Shown piece after piece: positions 5,650 to 6,610 of a stretch of 6,610 nucleotides of DNA (positions are counted from its first letter, which is position 1; each line of letters opens with the position of its first letter). The notes beneath the pieces are model-generated. The model worked only from the letters and a program-made list of their open reading frames with translations, was not told the origin of the DNA and made no database searches. This stretch comes from SIG701 sp045577175 (GTDB lineage: Bacteria; Bacillota; Clostridia; Oscillospirales; CAG-272). The stretch lies in NCBI GenBank assembly GCA_045577175.1, contig JAZNHT010000066.1:1-6610 (forward strand), given 5' to 3'. The position numbers were made by a program, and so were the translations under genes.

Positions 5650-6300
5650 TTACATATTCAAAAGCCGTTCGGACAGCGCTTCCACCGTCGGGAAGATCAC
5701 CTCGGCACCGGCTTCGCGCAGGGTATCCGCATCACGGAATCCGTAACTGACGGCAATTATGTCGAGGGCGGCATTTTTGCCCGTGGCGACGTCCACCTCG
5801 GAATCTCCGATGAACACGGTGTCGGCTCTGTCCGCGCCCATCTCGTCGATGGCGGCAAAAACGGCATCCGGCGCGGGCTTTTTGGGTACGCCGTCCTTTG
5901 CACCGACGGCGACATCGATCGTATCGGCGAAATAGACCTTTACGAGCTCCTTTGTGGCAAAATCCGCCTTGTTGGAGACGATTGCCATCTTCACCCCTGC
6001 CGCCTTGAGCTTTGCAAGCAGCTGCGGCACGCCCGAATACGGCGCGGTGTGATCGTTCATGTGCTCTTTATAATAGGAAGTGAACGTTGAAAGCACTGCC
6101 TCGGCGGTGCTTTCATCCGTACCGTTGGGGACTGCGCGCAGAATCAGATTGCGGATGCCGTTGCCGACGAAGGTGCGGACCTCGTCTTTCGTGCGCAGAG
6201 GCATTCCGTGGCGGGTAAGCGCCTCGTTTACGGAAAGGTGGAGATCGTCGAGCGTATCAAGCAGGGTACCGTCAAGGTCCCAGACAATGGAGGAGTACAT
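5650..6300 (-). CDS. HAD-family hydrolase, phosphoglycolate-phosphatase-like
   Basis: The 216-residue product is a soluble HAD phosphatase of the Gph/PGP type, which dephosphorylates 2-phosphoglycolate or other small phosphorylated metabolites. Motif I is DLDGTLLDT (8-16), with nucleophile D8 and acid/base D10. A helical cap spans about 17-88. Motif II is SN at 109-110. Motif III is K140 or K141 in PKKPAPD. Motif IV is GDSEVD (165-170). All are intact. I chose the ATG at 6300, which puts the nucleophile at residue 8 as usual, with AAGGA about 10 bases upstream. An upstream TTG at 6345 would add a lysine-rich 15-residue extension encoded by the A-rich leader and is unlikely. The stop is 110 bases from the aldolase start, which has its own promoter. 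No terminator is visible after this gene, so read-through into the aldolase operon is possible. Confidence 0.9.
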   Translation of the reverse strand: MYSSIVWDLDGTLLDTLDDLHLSVNEALTRHGMPLRTKDEVRTFVGNGIRNLILRAVPNGTDESTAEAVLSTFTSYYKEHMNDHTAPYSGVPQLLAKLKAAGVKMAIVSNKADFATKELVKVYFADTIDVAVGAKDGVPKKPAPDAVFAAIDEMGADRADTVFIGDSEVDVATGKNAALDIIAVSYGFRDADTLREAGAEVIFPTVEALSERLLNM

Positions 6301-6360
6301 AGGGGAGGTGTCCTTTCTTTTTTTTCTTAATTCTATTATTTGCAAACGTATGGAGATGTG

Positions 6361-6610
6361 GAGGCGTTAAGCGTGGAACGCACACCACCGCAGGAGGTGT
6401 GTAGCGCGGCACACCTCCTGCACCACCGCCACGGTCAGAGAGAAGGGAGTGCCCTTCTCTCCGACACCTCTTTTCCTCATACGCGTTTCTTCAGCGAAAC
6501 ATGAGCCAACATACCACTCTCTCCTCAGCGAAGAGGAGATGTCAAGTGCAAATGCCACGCTGAGGCGCGGCATTTGCGTCGAGGATTCCCTCGACTGCCT
6601 AAGCAGTCGT
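6361..6610. repeat. Gene-free right flank: array of consecutive hairpins
   Basis: No supportable gene is present. At least six different inverted repeats follow each other. 6390-6421: a 12-bp perfect stem with 8-nt loop. 6434-6465: 13 pairs with one mismatch around AGTG. 6476-6505: CTCAT and GTTTC pairing with GAAAC and ATGAG, with a 4-nt bulge. 6520-6539: 7 bp around AGCGAA. 6548-6577: GCAAATGCC pairing with GGCATTTGC. 6578-6595: GTCGAGG pairing with CCTCGAC, overlapping CGACTGC/GCAGTCG at 6592-6609. Gaps are only 0-14 bases. A direct repeat CACCACCG occurs at 6383-6390 and 6421-6428. The stems differ in sequence, so this is not one tandem repeat. It could be a structured RNA or a composite extragenic repeat, and it may continue past the window. 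Confidence 0.75.

Noticed and set aside
5350..6090. A 246-codon plus-strand frame across the aldolase and HAD genes
   Set aside because: It spans two well-supported minus-strand genes and their promoter, so it cannot be a real gene.
6367..6573. A 68-codon minus-strand frame in the right flank
   Set aside because: It is made up of the hairpin array, has no ribosome binding site, and its product matches no family I know.

Overview
This window looks like a chromosomal segment of a moderately GC-rich Gram-positive bacterium, most likely a Clostridia (Oscillospiraceae-like) gut or rumen organism. That placement is an inference. It rests on strong AGGAG-type ribosome binding sites, consensus sigma-A promoters (two with extended -10 elements), short GC-rich terminators with T tracts, and protein families typical of carbohydrate-using Firmicutes. 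No rRNA, tRNA, CRISPR array or transposase was seen.

Layout. Positions 1-447 hold no credible gene but are dense in inverted repeats: a very large composite hairpin (120-192), several smaller perfect hairpins, and a ~284-bp unit bounded by imperfect terminal inverted repeats (161-201 and 404-444). Two separately transcribed plus-strand genes follow. One encodes a cytosolic TolB/oligogalacturonate-lyase-like beta-propeller protein (546-1745) with its own promoter and terminator. The other encodes a GH42-like putative glycoside hydrolase (1898-3745) driven by a perfect TTGACA-N17-TATAAT promoter. A bidirectional terminator (3752-3777) separates this half from convergent minus-strand genes. These are a two-gene operon of an HpcH/HpaI-family aldolase (5539-4754) and a Gfo/Idh/MocA-family oxidoreductase (4742-3783), then a HAD-family phosphoglycolate-phosphatase-like gene (6300-5650). 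Positions 6361-6610 hold no credible gene but at least six consecutive, unrelated hairpins running to the window edge.

How it may work. The set (propeller lyase-like protein, putative glycosidase, sugar dehydrogenase-like protein, keto-acid aldolase, small phosphatase) fits intracellular breakdown of a sugar-acid-containing saccharide. A glycosidase or lyase would release the sugar, the oxidoreductase would oxidise it, and the aldolase would cleave a 2-keto-3-deoxy acid to pyruvate (or a related keto acid) and an aldehyde. No transporter, dehydratase or regulator lies in the window, so the pathway is incomplete here and the substrate is unknown.

The most interesting signals are three. The glycosidase mRNA and the aldolase-operon mRNA both begin with a CGGGC...GCCCG inverted repeat at about +3 to +18 behind near-consensus promoters, which suggests one shared operator or 5' hairpin. 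Hairpin-rich repeat arrays bracket the gene block. The two plus-strand enzymes carry recognisable but divergent metal-site patterns.
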